Origin: Isoalcanivorax indicus
GTDB lineage: Bacteria; Pseudomonadota; Gammaproteobacteria; Pseudomonadales; Alcanivoracaceae
DNA: 64,000 bases
Assembly (NCBI RefSeq): GCF_003259185.1
Contig: NZ_QGMP01000001.1
Location: forward strand, 1,860,001-1,924,000
Direction of reading: 5' to 3'
This document shows, in pieces, positions 1 to 12,946 of the stretch (the stretch's first letter is position 1; the number at the start of each line of letters is the position of its first letter). Below the pieces are notes generated by a model, which was given only the letters and a program-made list of their open reading frames with translations, did not search any database and was not told where the DNA came from. Position numbers and translations under genes: made by a program.

Positions 1-1629
<1,629 letters not shown>

Positions 1630-1662
1630 GTTATGCCCTTGATTCCGTGTTCATTCTGGAAA

Positions 1663-4500
1663 TTACTCAAGCCCGAAAGCGTCCTGCACCAGCTTCTGCT
1701 GCTGCGCTACATGCTGGGACATCAGCCCGGCCGCAGGCGCGGCGGCGGAATCGCGGCCAGCGTATTGCAGATTCAGCTTCGGATTCAGTCGTGCAACCAC
1801 ATTGCGCATATGGTGCTGGCTGCAATACCAGGCGCCCTGATTCATCGGCTCTTCCTGGCACCACACCACATGCTTGAGCTTGCTGTACTGCTCGATCACC
1901 TCGTACAAGCGGTCCTCCGGGAACGGGTACAGCTGCTCGATACGGACAATGGCGGTGTCGGTCAGCCCCTCGGCTTCCCGTTTTTCCAGCAAGTCGAAAT
2001 ACACCTTGCCGCTGCACAGGACCAGACGCGTCACTTTTGCCGGATCGAGCGCTTCCACTTCAGGCAATACGGTCTGGAAGCGGCCACCGGCGAGTTCGTC
2101 CAGCGTGGAAATGGCGCGCTTGTGACGCAGCAGGCTTTTCGGGCTCATCACTACCAGCGGCTTGCGCAACGGACGGATCGCCTGGCGGCGCAGCAGATGG
2201 AAAATCTGCGCCGGCGTGGTCGGCATGCAGACCTGCATGTTGTGCTCGGCGCACAGCTGCAGGAAGCGCTCCAGACGCGCAGACGAATGCTCCGGGCCCT
2301 GCCCTTCATAACCGTGCGGCAGCAGCAGGGTCAGGCCACAGACACGGGCCCACTTGGCTTCACCGGAGGAGATGAACTGGTCGATCACCACCTGGGCGCC
2401 GTTGGCAAAGTCACCGAACTGGGCTTCCCAGATCACCAGCGACTTGGGCGCCGTGGTGGAGTAGCCGTACTCGAACGCCAGCACCGCTTCTTCAGACAGC
2501 AGCGAGTCGTAAATCTCGAACGGCGGCTGCTCCTTGTAGAGATGCTGCAAAGGCACATAGGGCTCGCCGTTCTTCTGGTTGTGCAGCACGGCGTGACGGT
2601 GCGAGAAGGTACCACGACCGCAATCCTGGCCGGTCAGCCGCACCGGGAAGCCCTGATCGATCAGCGTGGCGTAGGCCAGCGTCTCGGCGTAGCCCCAGTT
2701 GATCGGCAAGGCACCGGCGGTCATCTTGCGGCGGTCTTCCAGAATCTTCTTCACCTGACGCTGGGCCACGAAGCCTTCCGGCATGGTTTCCAGCTGCGTC
2801 GCCAGGCTCTGCATCTTCTTGAGCTTGAAGCCGGTATCCCAGTCGTCCACCACGTCGTGACCGATATACGGCGACCAGTCCACGAACAGCGCCTTGTTCG
2901 GCTCACGCACCAGGGACTTCACCACGTGATTCCCCTGATCCAGGGTATTGCGGTAATCCTCGGCCATGCTGCTGCTTTCGCCTTCGGACACCACCGAGGC
3001 GCTGATCAGACGCTCGGCATACAGGGTACGCGTGGTCGGATGCGACTTGATCTTCTTGTACATCAGCGGCTGGGTGGCGGACGGTTCATCCGCTTCATTG
3101 TGCCCCAGACGGCGATAGCAGATCAGGTCGATGACCACATCCTTCTTGAACTGCATGCGGTAATCCATCGCCACCTGGGTGACGAAAAACACCGCTTCCG
3201 GGTCATCGCCGTTCACATGGAAAATCGGGGCCTGCACCATCTTCGCCACGTCGGTGCAATATTCGGTGGAACGCGCATCTTCACGGCGGCTGGTGGTAAA
3301 GCCGACCTGGTTGTTGATGATCACATGCACCGTACCGCCGGTCTTGAAGCCGCGGGTCTGGGACATCTGGAAGGTTTCCATGACCACGCCCTGCCCCGCG
3401 AAAGCGGCATCACCGTGCAGCAACAGCGGCACCACCTGGTCGCCTTCATCGTCATCACGACGCTCCTGGCGAGCCCGCACCGAGCCCTCTACCACAGGCG
3501 AGACGATTTCCAGGTGTGACGGGTTGAAGGCCATGGCCAGGTGCACTTCGCCGCCAGGCGTCTGCACGTTGGACGAGAAGCCCTGGTGGTACTTCACATC
3601 ACCCGAGCCCTTCTCGTTGAAGGTCTTGCCCTCGAATTCACCGAACAGGTCCGCCGGGCTCTTGCCCAGGGTATTGACCAGTACGTTGAGGCGGCCACGG
3701 TGGGCCATGCCGATGACGATTTCCTTGACGCCATAGCTGCCAGCGCGCTGGATCACTTCGTCCACCAGCGGAATCAGGGATTCACCGCCCTCCAGGCCGA
3801 AGCGCTTGGTGCCGGGATAGCGGCTGCCCAGGTACTTCTCCAGCCCTTCTGCAGCGGTCAGGCGCTCGAAGATATGCTTGCGCACCTCGTCGCTGTACTG
3901 CGGGTGGCTGCGCACACTCTCCATGCGCTGCTGCAGCCAGCGCTTCTCGGCGGTGTTGACGATATGCATGTACTCGGCGCCTACCGTGGAACAGTAGGTG
4001 CCGCGCAGGCAGTCAACGATCTCGCGCAGGGTGGCTTCCGGCTTGCCGATAAACAGGTTGCCGGTCTGGAATACGGTATCCAGGTCTGCCTGACTCAGGC
4101 CGTGATGGGCCAGGTCCAGATCCGGCACTACTTCACGCTCCATCAGGCCCAGCGGATCCAGGTTGGCCACCTGGTGCCCCCGGTTGCGGTAGGCCGCAAT
4201 CAGGTGCAGCACCCGCACCTGGCGTCGCTCGTGCTCGGTGCTCACGGCACCGGCACCGAACTTCTGCACCCGGGAGCGGTTCTTGGCCTGCAACAGGAAG
4301 TATTCGCGTACGGCGCCGTGGGGCAGATCGGATTCCACGTTGCCTTCGACGCTGGGGAGCTTTTCGAAGTAGGCGCGCCAGTCTTCCGGCACGGAATTGG
4401 GATCAGTCAGATAGGATTCGTACAGTTCATCAACATAGGCGGCGTTGCTGCCCCCGATGTGGGAGGTGGCCCACTGGTGCTGCATGGAACTGTCTTGCAT
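1663..4500 (-). CDS. sucA: 2-oxoglutarate dehydrogenase E1 component
   Basis: Thiamine-diphosphate enzyme that decarboxylates 2-oxoglutarate and succinylates the lipoyl group of SucB. At 945 residues it is close to the usual proteobacterial length (about 930-945). The N-terminus has the short E1o arm (YVDELYESYLTDPNSVPEDW), followed by the core with GMAHRGRLNVL and the thiamine/Mg-binding stretch GDAAFAGQGVV, and the C-terminal transketolase-like domain. The ATG at 4500 is used; a second ATG five codons in is possible. It heads the sucA-sucB-lpd unit and is separated from sdhB by a terminator, so it probably has its own promoter in 4501-4749. Confidence 0.97.
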   Translation of the reverse strand: MQDSSMQHQWATSHIGGSNAAYVDELYESYLTDPNSVPEDWRAYFEKLPSVEGNVESDLPHGAVREYFLLQAKNRSRVQKFGAGAVSTEHERRQVRVLHLIAAYRNRGHQVANLDPLGLMEREVVPDLDLAHHGLSQADLDTVFQTGNLFIGKPEATLREIVDCLRGTYCSTVGAEYMHIVNTAEKRWLQQRMESVRSHPQYSDEVRKHIFERLTAAEGLEKYLGSRYPGTKRFGLEGGESLIPLVDEVIQRAGSYGVKEIVIGMAHRGRLNVLVNTLGKSPADLFGEFEGKTFNEKGSGDVKYHQGFSSNVQTPGGEVHLAMAFNPSHLEIVSPVVEGSVRARQERRDDDEGDQVVPLLLHGDAAFAGQGVVMETFQMSQTRGFKTGGTVHVIINNQVGFTTSRREDARSTEYCTDVAKMVQAPIFHVNGDDPEAVFFVTQVAMDYRMQFKKDVVIDLICYRRLGHNEADEPSATQPLMYKKIKSHPTTRTLYAERLISASVVSEGESSSMAEDYRNTLDQGNHVVKSLVREPNKALFVDWSPYIGHDVVDDWDTGFKLKKMQSLATQLETMPEGFVAQRQVKKILEDRRKMTAGALPINWGYAETLAYATLIDQGFPVRLTGQDCGRGTFSHRHAVLHNQKNGEPYVPLQHLYKEQPPFEIYDSLLSEEAVLAFEYGYSTTAPKSLVIWEAQFGDFANGAQVVIDQFISSGEAKWARVCGLTLLLPHGYEGQGPEHSSARLERFLQLCAEHNMQVCMPTTPAQIFHLLRRQAIRPLRKPLVVMSPKSLLRHKRAISTLDELAGGRFQTVLPEVEALDPAKVTRLVLCSGKVYFDLLEKREAEGLTDTAIVRIEQLYPFPEDRLYEVIEQYSKLKHVVWCQEEPMNQGAWYCSQHHMRNVVARLNPKLNLQYAGRDSAAAPAAGLMSQHVAQQQKLVQDAFGLE

Positions 4501-4749
4501 CGTGTCCGTTCCTTCTCGGGAGAAGGGACAGGCCCCCTGAGGCCAGTTACTGCGCAGGGGGATCGCCCGATTCCCGCGTGTAGATTACAGAGACGGCGCT
4601 TTGTGAGCGCCGACCCTCCCGATACAGATTTCAGGTCGAGGTGGGTAACCCCGAACCCTTATAAGTGTATCGACTTTCACGCCCTATTGTTAGACGCAAA
4701 AAGCAAAAAAATTGACAGACTTGCGTGGACTTTGGTCGAAAGTGCGTAC
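4501..4749. promoter_or_regulatory. sucA upstream region with leader hairpin
   Basis: No convincing gene is seen here. A 7-bp perfect hairpin (CGGCGCT-TTGTG-AGCGCCG, 4594-4612) lies about 93 bases upstream of the sucA start and would be in its 5' leader. A more A+T-rich stretch at about 4660-4720 contains TACACT and TATAAG hexamers on the minus strand that could be -10 elements, but no good -35 partner is spaced correctly. Since the sdh transcript terminates before this point, the sucA promoter must be here. Confidence 0.4.
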
Positions 4750-4771
4750 AAAAAAGCGGCCCGAGGGCCGC
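4750..4771 (-). terminator. Rho-independent terminator after sdhB
   Basis: On the minus strand GCGGCCC-TC-GGGCCGC forms a 7-bp GC stem directly followed by six T. It is 20 bases past the sdhB stop codon and separates sdhCDAB from sucAB-lpd. Confidence 0.85.
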
Positions 4772-4790
4772 TTGATTGTCAGACACCGGA

Positions 4791-5507
4791 TCAGACCGCC
4801 CGCTCAAGGAGCATGGAGCGGATATGACCGATGGCCCGGGTCGGATTGAGCCCCTTCGGGCATACGCTGACGCAGTTCATGATGCCGCGGCAGCGAAACA
4901 GCGAGAAGGGATCGTCCAGGTTGCCCAGACGCTCGCCGGTGGCCTGATCGCGGCTGTCCGCCAGGAAGCGGTAGGACTGCAGCAGGGCCGCCGGACCCAG
5001 GAACTTCTCCGGGTTCCACCAGAACGACGGGCAGCTGGTGGAGCAGCAGGCGCACAGGATGCACTCGTACAGACCATCGAGCTTGGCCCGCTCTTCCGGG
5101 CTCTGCCGCCGCTCGATCGCCGGCGCCGGAGACTCGTTGATCAGATACGGCTTCACCTTCTCGTACTGGTTGTAGAACATGGTCATGTCCACCGCCAGAT
5201 CACGAATCACCGGCAAGCCGGGCAGCGGGCGAATCACCAGAGGCTTGCGCCCCTCCAGCACACCAGGGGCCACCTCGGACAGCGGCGTGATGCAGGCCAG
5301 CCCGTTCTTGCCATTGATGTTCATGCCGTCGGAACCACAGACGCCTTCGCGGCAGGACCGGCGATAGGTCAGAGACGGGTCCTGCTCCTTCACCAGTGCC
5401 AGCACGTCCAGCACCATCACATCCTTGCCCTGCGTATCGACCTCGTAGTCCTTCATGAAAGGCTCGCGGTCGGTCTCCGGATTGTAACGATAGATACTGA
5501 CTTTCAT
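4791..5507 (-). CDS. sdhB: Succinate dehydrogenase iron-sulfur subunit
   Basis: Electron-transfer subunit of complex II that carries electrons from the SdhA flavin to quinone. The 238-residue protein has the [2Fe-2S] set C52, C57, D60, C72 (including the Asp seen in the E. coli enzyme), the [4Fe-4S] motif CILCACCSTSCP (from C149) and the [3Fe-4S] motif CRGIMNCVSVCPKG near the C-terminus. Twelve bases separate it from the sdhA stop; it is the last gene of sdhCDAB. Confidence 0.98.
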   Translation of the reverse strand: MKVSIYRYNPETDREPFMKDYEVDTQGKDVMVLDVLALVKEQDPSLTYRRSCREGVCGSDGMNINGKNGLACITPLSEVAPGVLEGRKPLVIRPLPGLPVIRDLAVDMTMFYNQYEKVKPYLINESPAPAIERRQSPEERAKLDGLYECILCACCSTSCPSFWWNPEKFLGPAALLQSYRFLADSRDQATGERLGNLDDPFSLFRCRGIMNCVSVCPKGLNPTRAIGHIRSMLLERAV

Positions 5508-5519
5508 TCCGGGCCTCCG

Positions 5520-7295
5520 TTAGTAAGTCCGAACCTTCGGCTGGAAGGTCTCGACAGTCTTGGGCGCAAAGTTCACGGCACGCTTGCCGAGCTGCTTGCC
5601 CGCAGGGTCATAGATGGAGTGGCACAGCCAGTTCTCATCGTCACGATCCGGGAAATCGTAACGTGAATGCGCGCCACGGCTCTCGGTACGCCCTTCTGCA
5701 GCAATGGCAGTCGCTTCAGCCACCTCAAGCAGGTTGTCCAGCTCCAGCGCTTCCACCCGGGCCGTGTTGAAGGCATTGCTCTTGTCCTCGAGGTGCGCAT
5801 TGGCAATGCGCTCCCGCAGGTCAGCAAGCTTCTTCACGCCTTCTGCCATCAGATCCCCTTTGCGGAACACACCGAAGTGGTTCTGCATGGTCTTCTGCAA
5901 CTCGGCGCGCAGGGCCATGACAGCCTCACCGCTGGTGCTTTCATTCCAGCGACGCTGGCGGGACAGGGCCGCATCGATATCGTCGGACGACGGCTCCGCC
6001 TGCTCCATGCCCTGGCGCAGCGCGTCTTCGATATACAGGCCCGCAGAGCGGCCGAATACCACCAGGTCGAGCAGCGAGTTGCCGCCCAGGCGGTTGGCGC
6101 CGTGTACGGACACACAGGCGACTTCACCCACGGCAAACAGGCCGTCAATGATCTGGTCGTCGCCCTGGCTGCCTTCCGACAGGCGGAGTGCCTGACCGTG
6201 GATGTTGGCCGGAATGCCACCCATCATGTAATGGCAGGTGGGCACCACCGGAATCGGCTCCTTCACCGGGTCGGCATGGGCAAAGGTCTTGGACAGCTCA
6301 CAGATCCCCGGCAAGCGGCTGTGCAGCACTTCTTCACCCAGGTGATCCAGCTTCAGGAACACGTGATCGCCATTCGGGCCACAACCGCGACCGTCCAGGA
6401 TCTCCATCATCATGGAGCGGGCCACCACGTCGCGGCCAGCAAGATCCTTGGCGTTGGGGGCGTAACGCTCCATGAAGCGCTCGCCGTCCTTGTTGACCAG
6501 GTAGCCCCCTTCACCACGGCACCCTTCGGTGACCAGGGTGCCTGCACCGGCGATGCCGGTCGGGTGGAACTGCCACATTTCCATGTCCTGGGCCGGTACG
6601 CCGGCACGCAGGGCCATCCCCATACCGTCGCCGGTGTTGATCAGGGCGTTGGTGGTCGAGGCATAGATACGCCCGGCACCGCCGGTGGCGAATACCGTTG
6701 CCTTCGACTTGAAGAACACCACTTCGCCGGTTTCGATGCACAGGGCAATGACGCCACACACCTGACCCTTCGCGTTCTTCACCAGATCGGTGGCCAGCCA
6801 CTCGCTGTAGAACTGGGTATTGTGCTTGACGTTCTGCTGATACAGGGTGTGCAGCAGCGCGTGACCGGTACGGTCTGCGGCGGCACAGGTACGGGCCGCC
6901 TGGCCACCCTCACCGTAATTCTTGGACTGACCCCCGAACGGGCGCTGGTAGATACGGCCTTCCTCGGTGCGCGAGAACGGCAGACCCATGTGCTCGAGTT
7001 CGAACACGGTTTCCGGACCCACGGAGCACATGTACTCGATGGCGTCCTGGTCACCGATATAGTCGGAGCCCTTGACGGTGTCATACATATGCCAGCGCCA
7101 GTCGTCATTCGGGTCGGAACTGGCAATGGCGCAGGTAATGCCGCCCTGGGCCGACACGGTATGCGAACGGGTCGGGAATACTTTGGAAATCAGGGCAGTC
7201 TTGAAACCCGACTGCGCCAGTTGCAGCGAGGCACGCATGCCCGCGCCGCCGCCGCCGACAATAACGGCATCAAAGGTAACGGTTCTGATCGACAT
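5520..7295 (-). CDS. sdhA: Succinate dehydrogenase flavoprotein subunit
   Basis: Oxidises succinate to fumarate at a covalently bound FAD. The 591-residue protein has the dinucleotide-binding motif GGGGAGM near the N-terminus, the flavinylation histidine in [11 protein letters not shown] (H45), and the conserved [14 protein letters not shown] segment of the catalytic and capping region. Length agrees with the E. coli enzyme (588). It starts three bases after the sdhD stop codon, so the subunits are translated from one tightly packed transcript. Confidence 0.98.
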   Translation of the reverse strand: MSIRTVTFDAVIVGGGGAGMRASLQLAQSGFKTALISKVFPTRSHTVSAQGGITCAIASSDPNDDWRWHMYDTVKGSDYIGDQDAIEYMCSVGPETVFELEHMGLPFSRTEEGRIYQRPFGGQSKNYGEGGQAARTCAAADRTGHALLHTLYQQNVKHNTQFYSEWLATDLVKNAKGQVCGVIALCIETGEVVFFKSKATVFATGGAGRIYASTTNALINTGDGMGMALRAGVPAQDMEMWQFHPTGIAGAGTLVTEGCRGEGGYLVNKDGERFMERYAPNAKDLAGRDVVARSMMMEILDGRGCGPNGDHVFLKLDHLGEEVLHSRLPGICELSKTFAHADPVKEPIPVVPTCHYMMGGIPANIHGQALRLSEGSQGDDQIIDGLFAVGEVACVSVHGANRLGGNSLLDLVVFGRSAGLYIEDALRQGMEQAEPSSDDIDAALSRQRRWNESTSGEAVMALRAELQKTMQNHFGVFRKGDLMAEGVKKLADLRERIANAHLEDKSNAFNTARVEALELDNLLEVAEATAIAAEGRTESRGAHSRYDFPDRDDENWLCHSIYDPAGKQLGKRAVNFAPKTVETFQPKVRTY

Positions 7296-7298
7296 GAT

Positions 7299-7670
7299 TT
7301 ACGCGCCTCCCCAGATCATCAGCAGGCCCCAGAGCACATAGACCAGGAGCACCAGTACTACCAGCGACTGCACCAGCAAACGCACACCGGTGGCCGCACC
7401 GCCAAGCTGGGTGCGGGTAAGATAGTCGGTGGTGACAATCCACAGACCGATCCAGGCGTGCGCGGCAATGGCCAGCACCACCAGGGTGTTGATGATCAGC
7501 ATCGGCGTGGACGTCATCAGCGCCTTCCACGCCTCGAACTCCAGACCGGGGTTGCAGACCAGATAGCCGATCAGGCCAATCGTGTAGAGTGCCAGCAGCA
7601 CCGCGCTCGCGCGCTGCACCAGCCAGTCGGACAGGCCGTTACGGCCAAAACTCGTGACGCTGGTTACCAT
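7299..7670 (-). CDS. sdhD: Succinate dehydrogenase membrane anchor subunit D
   Basis: Small membrane subunit (123 residues, three predicted membrane segments) that with SdhC binds heme b and ubiquinone. H71, D82 and Y83 fall at the same positions as the E. coli heme/quinone residues (AHAWIGLW...TTDYL). Its start overlaps the end of sdhC by seven bases, suggesting translational coupling. Confidence 0.95.
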   Translation of the reverse strand: MVTSVTSFGRNGLSDWLVQRASAVLLALYTIGLIGYLVCNPGLEFEAWKALMTSTPMLIINTLVVLAIAAHAWIGLWIVTTDYLTRTQLGGAATGVRLLVQSLVVLVLLVYVLWGLLMIWGGA

Positions 7671-8047
7671 ACCCAGACTCCCGCCAGCAGAATCAGTACT
7701 ACAGATACAGCGATAACCGTGAAAGCGCCGCGACGGCCGCCCTCCAGGGTTTCACCGATCCCCATGTCCATGATCAGGTGTTTGATACCTGCCGCCAGGT
7801 GATAGATGAGTGCGGCAAGAATGCCCCAGACCACCAGCTTGGCGAGCGGTGAGGCGAGCAGGTCCTTGAGTTCAGCAAAGCTTTCCGGAGACGCCAGAGA
7901 GCGATCCAGCATCCACAGCAGGATCGGCAATGCCACAAACAGGGCAATACCGGCAATACGGTGGGTAATGGAAGCCAGGGCGCTGACCGGGAACTTGATG
8001 GTGGTGAGATCCAGATTTACAGGTCGCTTGTCGTTCACGGTAGCCAT
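7664..8047 (-). CDS. sdhC: Succinate dehydrogenase cytochrome b556 subunit C
   Basis: First gene of sdhCDAB. The ATG at 8047 gives 127 residues, the usual length; the open frame runs further upstream but that extension does not look like SdhC. The sequence shows the family hallmark SALASITHRIAGIALF (quinone-site Ser/Arg), three membrane segments, and H83 in IYHLAAGIKH as the probable heme b ligand. It forms the membrane anchor with SdhD. Confidence 0.95.
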   Translation of the reverse strand: MATVNDKRPVNLDLTTIKFPVSALASITHRIAGIALFVALPILLWMLDRSLASPESFAELKDLLASPLAKLVVWGILAALIYHLAAGIKHLIMDMGIGETLEGGRRGAFTVIAVSVVLILLAGVWVW

Positions 8048-8193
8048 CACTATTAGCCGGGCCCCGGGGTCACCGGAGCAGTTGTCGGGAACGTCTGGAA
8101 CCCGGAAACCCCACTCGTGTCGTAATGGACAGCCGGGGATATCTCGAGCTCCCGCACACCGGCCGGGGAGGGTCCGGCGCGCAACGGGGCGGA

Positions 8194-8222
8194 AGTATAT
8201 CCCTGCCCCTGCCCGAAAACAA
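8194..8222 (-). promoter_or_regulatory. Candidate sdhCDAB promoter
   Basis: Minus strand TTGTTT, 17-base spacer, TATACT (-10 with 5 of 6 consensus bases). The start point would be near 8187, giving a leader of about 140 bases before sdhC. The weak -35 is compatible with activator control. Inference from spacing and hexamers only. Confidence 0.4.
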
Positions 8223-8441
8223 ACCACTTTATGCCGCCGGAATACGGCAACACACTGTTTTTCAAGGGCAAGCCGCCTGCTATCGCCTAAAGTATGAATT
8301 ACCTGTCGCCCTGATAGGCTTATCGTATCGCCGCACTTTCCTGTCGGGCTCATCCGGCGCGCGTCGTAACACCTTGTTTACCGGGCGGTTTGTGACTCGC
8401 CGGTTCCGGTGGTGGAAAGCACGGTAAACAGCGCAACTGCG

Positions 8442-8470
8442 TTGACAAAGGTGTATCAAAACCTTAACGT
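8442..8470 (+). promoter_or_regulatory. Candidate gltA promoter
   Basis: Consensus -35 TTGACA, 17-base spacer and a weak -10 TAACGT, about 90 bases upstream of gltA. A TATAGT hexamer near 8515 is an alternative -10 without a clear -35. Confidence 0.35.
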
Positions 8471-8558
8471 CCGTCGCGCCTGACGTGCAGCGCCGTATCG
8501 GACCGCGCCGTACAGCATATAGTGGGCTATCCAGAACGCCCCCGCGTAGGAGATTTCC

Positions 8559-9845
8559 ATGACCGAGAAGAAAGCCATCCTCAAGGTGGACGGCCGTGAG
8601 GATATCGAGCTGTCGGTATACTCCCCGTCTCTGGGCCAGGACGTTATCGACGTCGGCTCGCTGACCGCCAAGCAATTGTTCACCTTCGATCCGGGCTTTA
8701 CGTCCACCGCATCCTGCGAGTCCAAGATCACCTATATTGATGGTGAAGCGGGCAAGCTGCTGCATCGGGGTTACTCCATCGAGGAACTGGCCGGCCAGTC
8801 CGACTACCTCGAAGTCTGCTTCCTGCTGCTGCACGGTGAACTGCCGACTGCGGCACAGAAGGACGAATTTGTCAGCACCATCAAGAACCACACCATGGTG
8901 CATGAGCAACTGCAGTTCTTCTATCGCGGTTTCCGTCGTGACGCGCACCCCATGGCCGTCATGTGCGGTGTCGTCGGCGCCCTGTCCGCCTTCTATCACG
9001 ACTCCACCGACATCAAGAACCCCAAGCATCGCGAGATCACGGCCATGCGCCTGATTGCCAAGATGCCGACGATTGCCGCCATGTGCTACAAGTACGCGGT
9101 AGGCCAGCCGTTCATGTACCCGCGCAACGACCTGACCTACTCGGAAAACTTCCTGCACATGATGTTCGGCACGCCGTGCGAGGAATCGAAGATCAGCCCG
9201 ACCCTGGCCAAGGCCATGGACCGCATCTTCATCCTGCACGCCGACCACGAACAGAATGCCTCCACATCGACCGTTCGCCTGGCCGGTTCTTCCGGTGCCA
9301 ACCCGTTCGCCTGTATTGCTGCCGGCATCTCGGCCCTGTGGGGGCCGGCACACGGCGGCGCCAACGAAGCAGTGCTGAACATGCTGGACGAGATTGGCGA
9401 CGTGTCGAACATCGACACCTACATCGCCAAGGCGAAGGACAAGAGCGATCCGTTCAAGCTGATGGGCTTTGGTCACCGGGTCTACAAGAACTACGACCCG
9501 CGCGCCAACGTGATGCGCGAATCCTGCCACGAAGTGCTCAGCGAGCTGGGCATCCAGGATCCGCAGCTGGAACTGGCCATGAAGCTGGAAGAGATCGCCC
9601 TGAGCGACCCCTACTTCAAGGAGAAGAAGCTGTTCCCGAACGTGGATTTCTACTCGGGCATCATCCTCAAGGCGATGGGCATCCCGACCTCCATGTTCAC
9701 CGTGATCTTCGCCCTGTCCCGCACCGTGGGCTGGATCGCCCACTGGAACGAGATGATCTCCAACCCCTACAAGATCGGCCGCCCGCGCCAGCTCTACACC
9801 GGCGCCACGGAACGCTCTTTCGTACCGGCAGACCAGCGCAAGTAA
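8559..9845 (+). CDS. gltA: Citrate synthase (type II)
   Basis: Condenses oxaloacetate and acetyl-CoA to citrate, the entry step of the TCA cycle. The 428-residue product matches the NADH-sensitive hexameric type II enzyme of Gram-negative bacteria in length. Catalytic residues are in place: H265 (GPAHGGANE), H306 (GFGHRVYK) and D363 (NVDFYSG). A good ribosome binding site (TAGGAGA) precedes the ATG. It is divergent from sdhCDAB and followed by a strong terminator, so it is monocistronic. Confidence 0.98.
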   Translation: MTEKKAILKVDGREDIELSVYSPSLGQDVIDVGSLTAKQLFTFDPGFTSTASCESKITYIDGEAGKLLHRGYSIEELAGQSDYLEVCFLLLHGELPTAAQKDEFVSTIKNHTMVHEQLQFFYRGFRRDAHPMAVMCGVVGALSAFYHDSTDIKNPKHREITAMRLIAKMPTIAAMCYKYAVGQPFMYPRNDLTYSENFLHMMFGTPCEESKISPTLAKAMDRIFILHADHEQNASTSTVRLAGSSGANPFACIAAGISALWGPAHGGANEAVLNMLDEIGDVSNIDTYIAKAKDKSDPFKLMGFGHRVYKNYDPRANVMRESCHEVLSELGIQDPQLELAMKLEEIALSDPYFKEKKLFPNVDFYSGIILKAMGIPTSMFTVIFALSRTVGWIAHWNEMISNPYKIGRPRQLYTGATERSFVPADQRK

Positions 9846-9869
9846 TCTGCGCCCTGCCCGGCATGACAG

Positions 9870-9894
9870 AAAGCCGCCTTCGGGCGGCTTTTTT
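9870..9894 (+). terminator. Rho-independent terminator of gltA
   Basis: Perfect 8-bp stem AAGCCGCC-TTCG-GGCGGCTT with a UUCG tetraloop followed by a T run, 25 bases past the gltA stop. Confidence 0.92.
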
Positions 9895-9976
9895 GTGTTC
9901 GTCTGCCGAGGCGCTTGCGCCATGCCCGGCAAAAAACGAAGCTTGCACATCAGCCAGCAGAAATCGGGGCACCTCC

Positions 9977-10861
9977 ATGAGTGAACGCATTGCCTTTATC
10001 GGTCTCGGTGTCATGGGTTACCCCATGGCCGGGCATCTGCAACAGGCAGGGCATACCGTCTGCGTCTATAACCGCACCGCGGCCAAAGCCGACAAGTGGG
10101 TCGCCGAACATGGCGGCCTGAGTGCCCCGACCCCTGCCGAGGCGGCGCGGGACGCCACGCTGGTGATGACCTGCGTCGGCAATGATGACGACCTGCAAAG
10201 CGTCCTGCTGGGAGACGATGGCGTGCTGGCGGGCATGGCACCCGGCGCCCTGCTGATCGACCACACCACCGCTTCGGCCAATGTGGCCCGTCTGCTGGCC
10301 AGCCGCGCCCGCGAGCGGGACTGCGACATGATTGATGCGCCGGTCTCCGGCGGCCAGCAGGGCGCTGAACAAGGCACCCTGACCATTATGTGCGGTGGCC
10401 GGGGCGACAGCTTCGAGCGCGCCCGCCCGGTACTGGAACACTATGCCCGCGCCGTCACGCTGATGGGTGAGAACGGTGCCGGACAACTGACCAAGATGGT
10501 CAATCAGATCTGCGTCGCCGGGGTCGTGCAGGGCCTGGCGGAAGGCATGGCCTTCGCCGAAAACGCCGGGCTGGACCTGCAACGGGTGATCGACGTGATT
10601 TCCCAGGGCGCCGCCAGTTCATGGCAGATGCTGAACCGCCACGGCACCATGATCCGTGATGAATATGAACATGGCTTTGCCGTGGACTGGATGCGCAAGG
10701 ATCTGGATATCTGCCTGAACGAAGCCACGACCAATGGCAGCGAACTGCCGCTGACCCAGCTGGTCAATCGCTTCTATGCCGAGTTGCAGGAAATGGGCGG
10801 CGGACGCTGGGACACCTCAAGCCTGTTCAAGCGTTTGCAGGCGCGCCGGGTCCGCCACTGA
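9977..10861 (+). CDS. 3-hydroxyisobutyrate/beta-hydroxyacid dehydrogenase family oxidoreductase
   Basis: NAD(P)-dependent dehydrogenase of the 3-hydroxyisobutyrate / tartronate semialdehyde reductase (HIBADH/GarR) family, 294 residues. The N-terminal Rossmann motif is GLGVMGYPMAGH (9-20), the substrate-binding motif is DAPVSGGQQGAEQGTL (about 120-134) and the catalytic lysine motif GxxxxxKxxN contains K173 and N176. The exact substrate (3-hydroxyisobutyrate in valine breakdown, tartronate semialdehyde or succinic semialdehyde) cannot be read from sequence. The ATG at 9977 is chosen because it directly precedes the Rossmann fold; the frame upstream overlaps gltA and is spurious. Confidence 0.85.
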   Translation: MSERIAFIGLGVMGYPMAGHLQQAGHTVCVYNRTAAKADKWVAEHGGLSAPTPAEAARDATLVMTCVGNDDDLQSVLLGDDGVLAGMAPGALLIDHTTASANVARLLASRARERDCDMIDAPVSGGQQGAEQGTLTIMCGGRGDSFERARPVLEHYARAVTLMGENGAGQLTKMVNQICVAGVVQGLAEGMAFAENAGLDLQRVIDVISQGAASSWQMLNRHGTMIRDEYEHGFAVDWMRKDLDICLNEATTNGSELPLTQLVNRFYAELQEMGGGRWDTSSLFKRLQARRVRH

Positions 10862-10878
10862 CCCGGCGGCCTCGCCCG

Positions 10879-11733
10879 TCAGGCGAACAGATGGCGGGCG
10901 TGGTAACGCAGGTGGTCTTCGATAAACGTGGCGATAAAAAAATAGCTGTGGTCATAACCCGGCTGCCGGCGTAGCGTCAGCGGGTGGTCATGCTCGGCGC
11001 ACACTGCCTCCAGCCGCTCTGGCAGCAACTGCTCGACAAGAAAGTTGTCCGCCTCACCCTGATCCACCAACAACGGCTGCCGAGAGTGGCCCGCCGCCAC
11101 CAGCGCGCAGGTGTCGTAGGCGCGCCATGCCGCTTCATCTTCGCCCAGGTAGCCCGCCAGCGCCTTGCGGCCCCAGGGGCAATCCACCGGATTCACGATC
11201 GGCGCAAACGCCGACACCGAGGCGTAGCGGCCCGGCTGGCGCAGGGCCAGCACCAGCGCCCCGTGACCGCCCATGGAATGCCCGCTGATCGCTTCGCGCT
11301 CGCTCACCGGACAATGCGCCCGCACCAGCGCCGGTAATTCTTCGGTGACGTAATCGTACATGCGGTAATGGCTCGACCAGGGCGCCTGCGTGGCGTTGAC
11401 GTAAAACCCGGCACCCGAACCAAAATCATAGCTGTCATGCTCGCCGGGCAAGTCCAGCCCGCGCGGGCTGGTGTCCGGGCATACGATGGCGATGCCCAGC
11501 TCGGCCGCTACCCGCTGGGCGCCCGCCTTCTGCATGAAATTTTCATCGTTGCAGGTCAGGCCGGACAACCACCAGAGCACGGGCACCTTGCCCTGCTCCG
11601 CCTGCGGCGGCAGATAGATGGCAAAAATCATGTCGCAATCCAGCACCGCCGAACGGTGCTGGTAGCGCTTGAGCCAGCCACCGAAACTGCGCGTTTCGGA
11701 CAACAGCACTGGCGCCTGTTTCTGCTGAGTCAT
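10879..11733 (-). CDS. fghA: S-formylglutathione hydrolase
   Basis: Serine hydrolase that splits S-formylglutathione into formate and glutathione, the second step of glutathione-dependent formaldehyde detoxification. The 284-residue esterase-D-type alpha/beta hydrolase has the nucleophile in GHSMGGHG (S153) and the typical [21 protein letters not shown] stretch near residues 54-74. A ribosome binding site AGGAG lies six bases before the ATG. It follows frmA by 17 bases on the same strand. Confidence 0.95.
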   Translation of the reverse strand: MTQQKQAPVLLSETRSFGGWLKRYQHRSAVLDCDMIFAIYLPPQAEQGKVPVLWWLSGLTCNDENFMQKAGAQRVAAELGIAIVCPDTSPRGLDLPGEHDSYDFGSGAGFYVNATQAPWSSHYRMYDYVTEELPALVRAHCPVSEREAISGHSMGGHGALVLALRQPGRYASVSAFAPIVNPVDCPWGRKALAGYLGEDEAAWRAYDTCALVAAGHSRQPLLVDQGEADNFLVEQLLPERLEAVCAEHDHPLTLRRQPGYDHSYFFIATFIEDHLRYHARHLFA

Positions 11734-11750
11734 GGTGCGCTCCTGCTCGC

Positions 11751-12878
<1,128 letters not shown>

Positions 12879-12946
12879 TCATGCTGCCTAACCTAGCAGG
12901 CGAGGCCACGCGGGGCATCAACAATCCTGTATTTTTTACCCCCCTG

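Larger units (their letters stand above)
8048..8558. promoter_or_regulatory. Divergent sdhC/gltA regulatory region (511 bases, no gene)
   Basis: Non-coding spacer between two divergent TCA-cycle transcripts. It contains the candidate promoters listed separately. No good small gene is visible: the reading frame that extends sdhC through this stretch has no homology-like content and no ribosome binding site. The length leaves room for regulators such as ArcA- or CRP-like proteins, but I found no clean palindromic site. Confidence 0.6.

Noticed and set aside
4712-4740. Plus-strand TTGACA at 4712 as a promoter
   Set aside because: No -10 at 16-18 bases, and it would read into the antisense of sdhB.
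8048-8353. Extended form of SdhC starting at 8353
   Set aside because: The extra 102 residues do not resemble any SdhC N-terminus; ATG at 8047 gives the standard length.
8963-9976. Long N-terminal extension of the dehydrogenase at 9977 running inside gltA
   Set aside because: This part is an Arg/His-rich alternative frame of gltA and spans the gltA terminator; the Rossmann fold starts at the ATG 9977.
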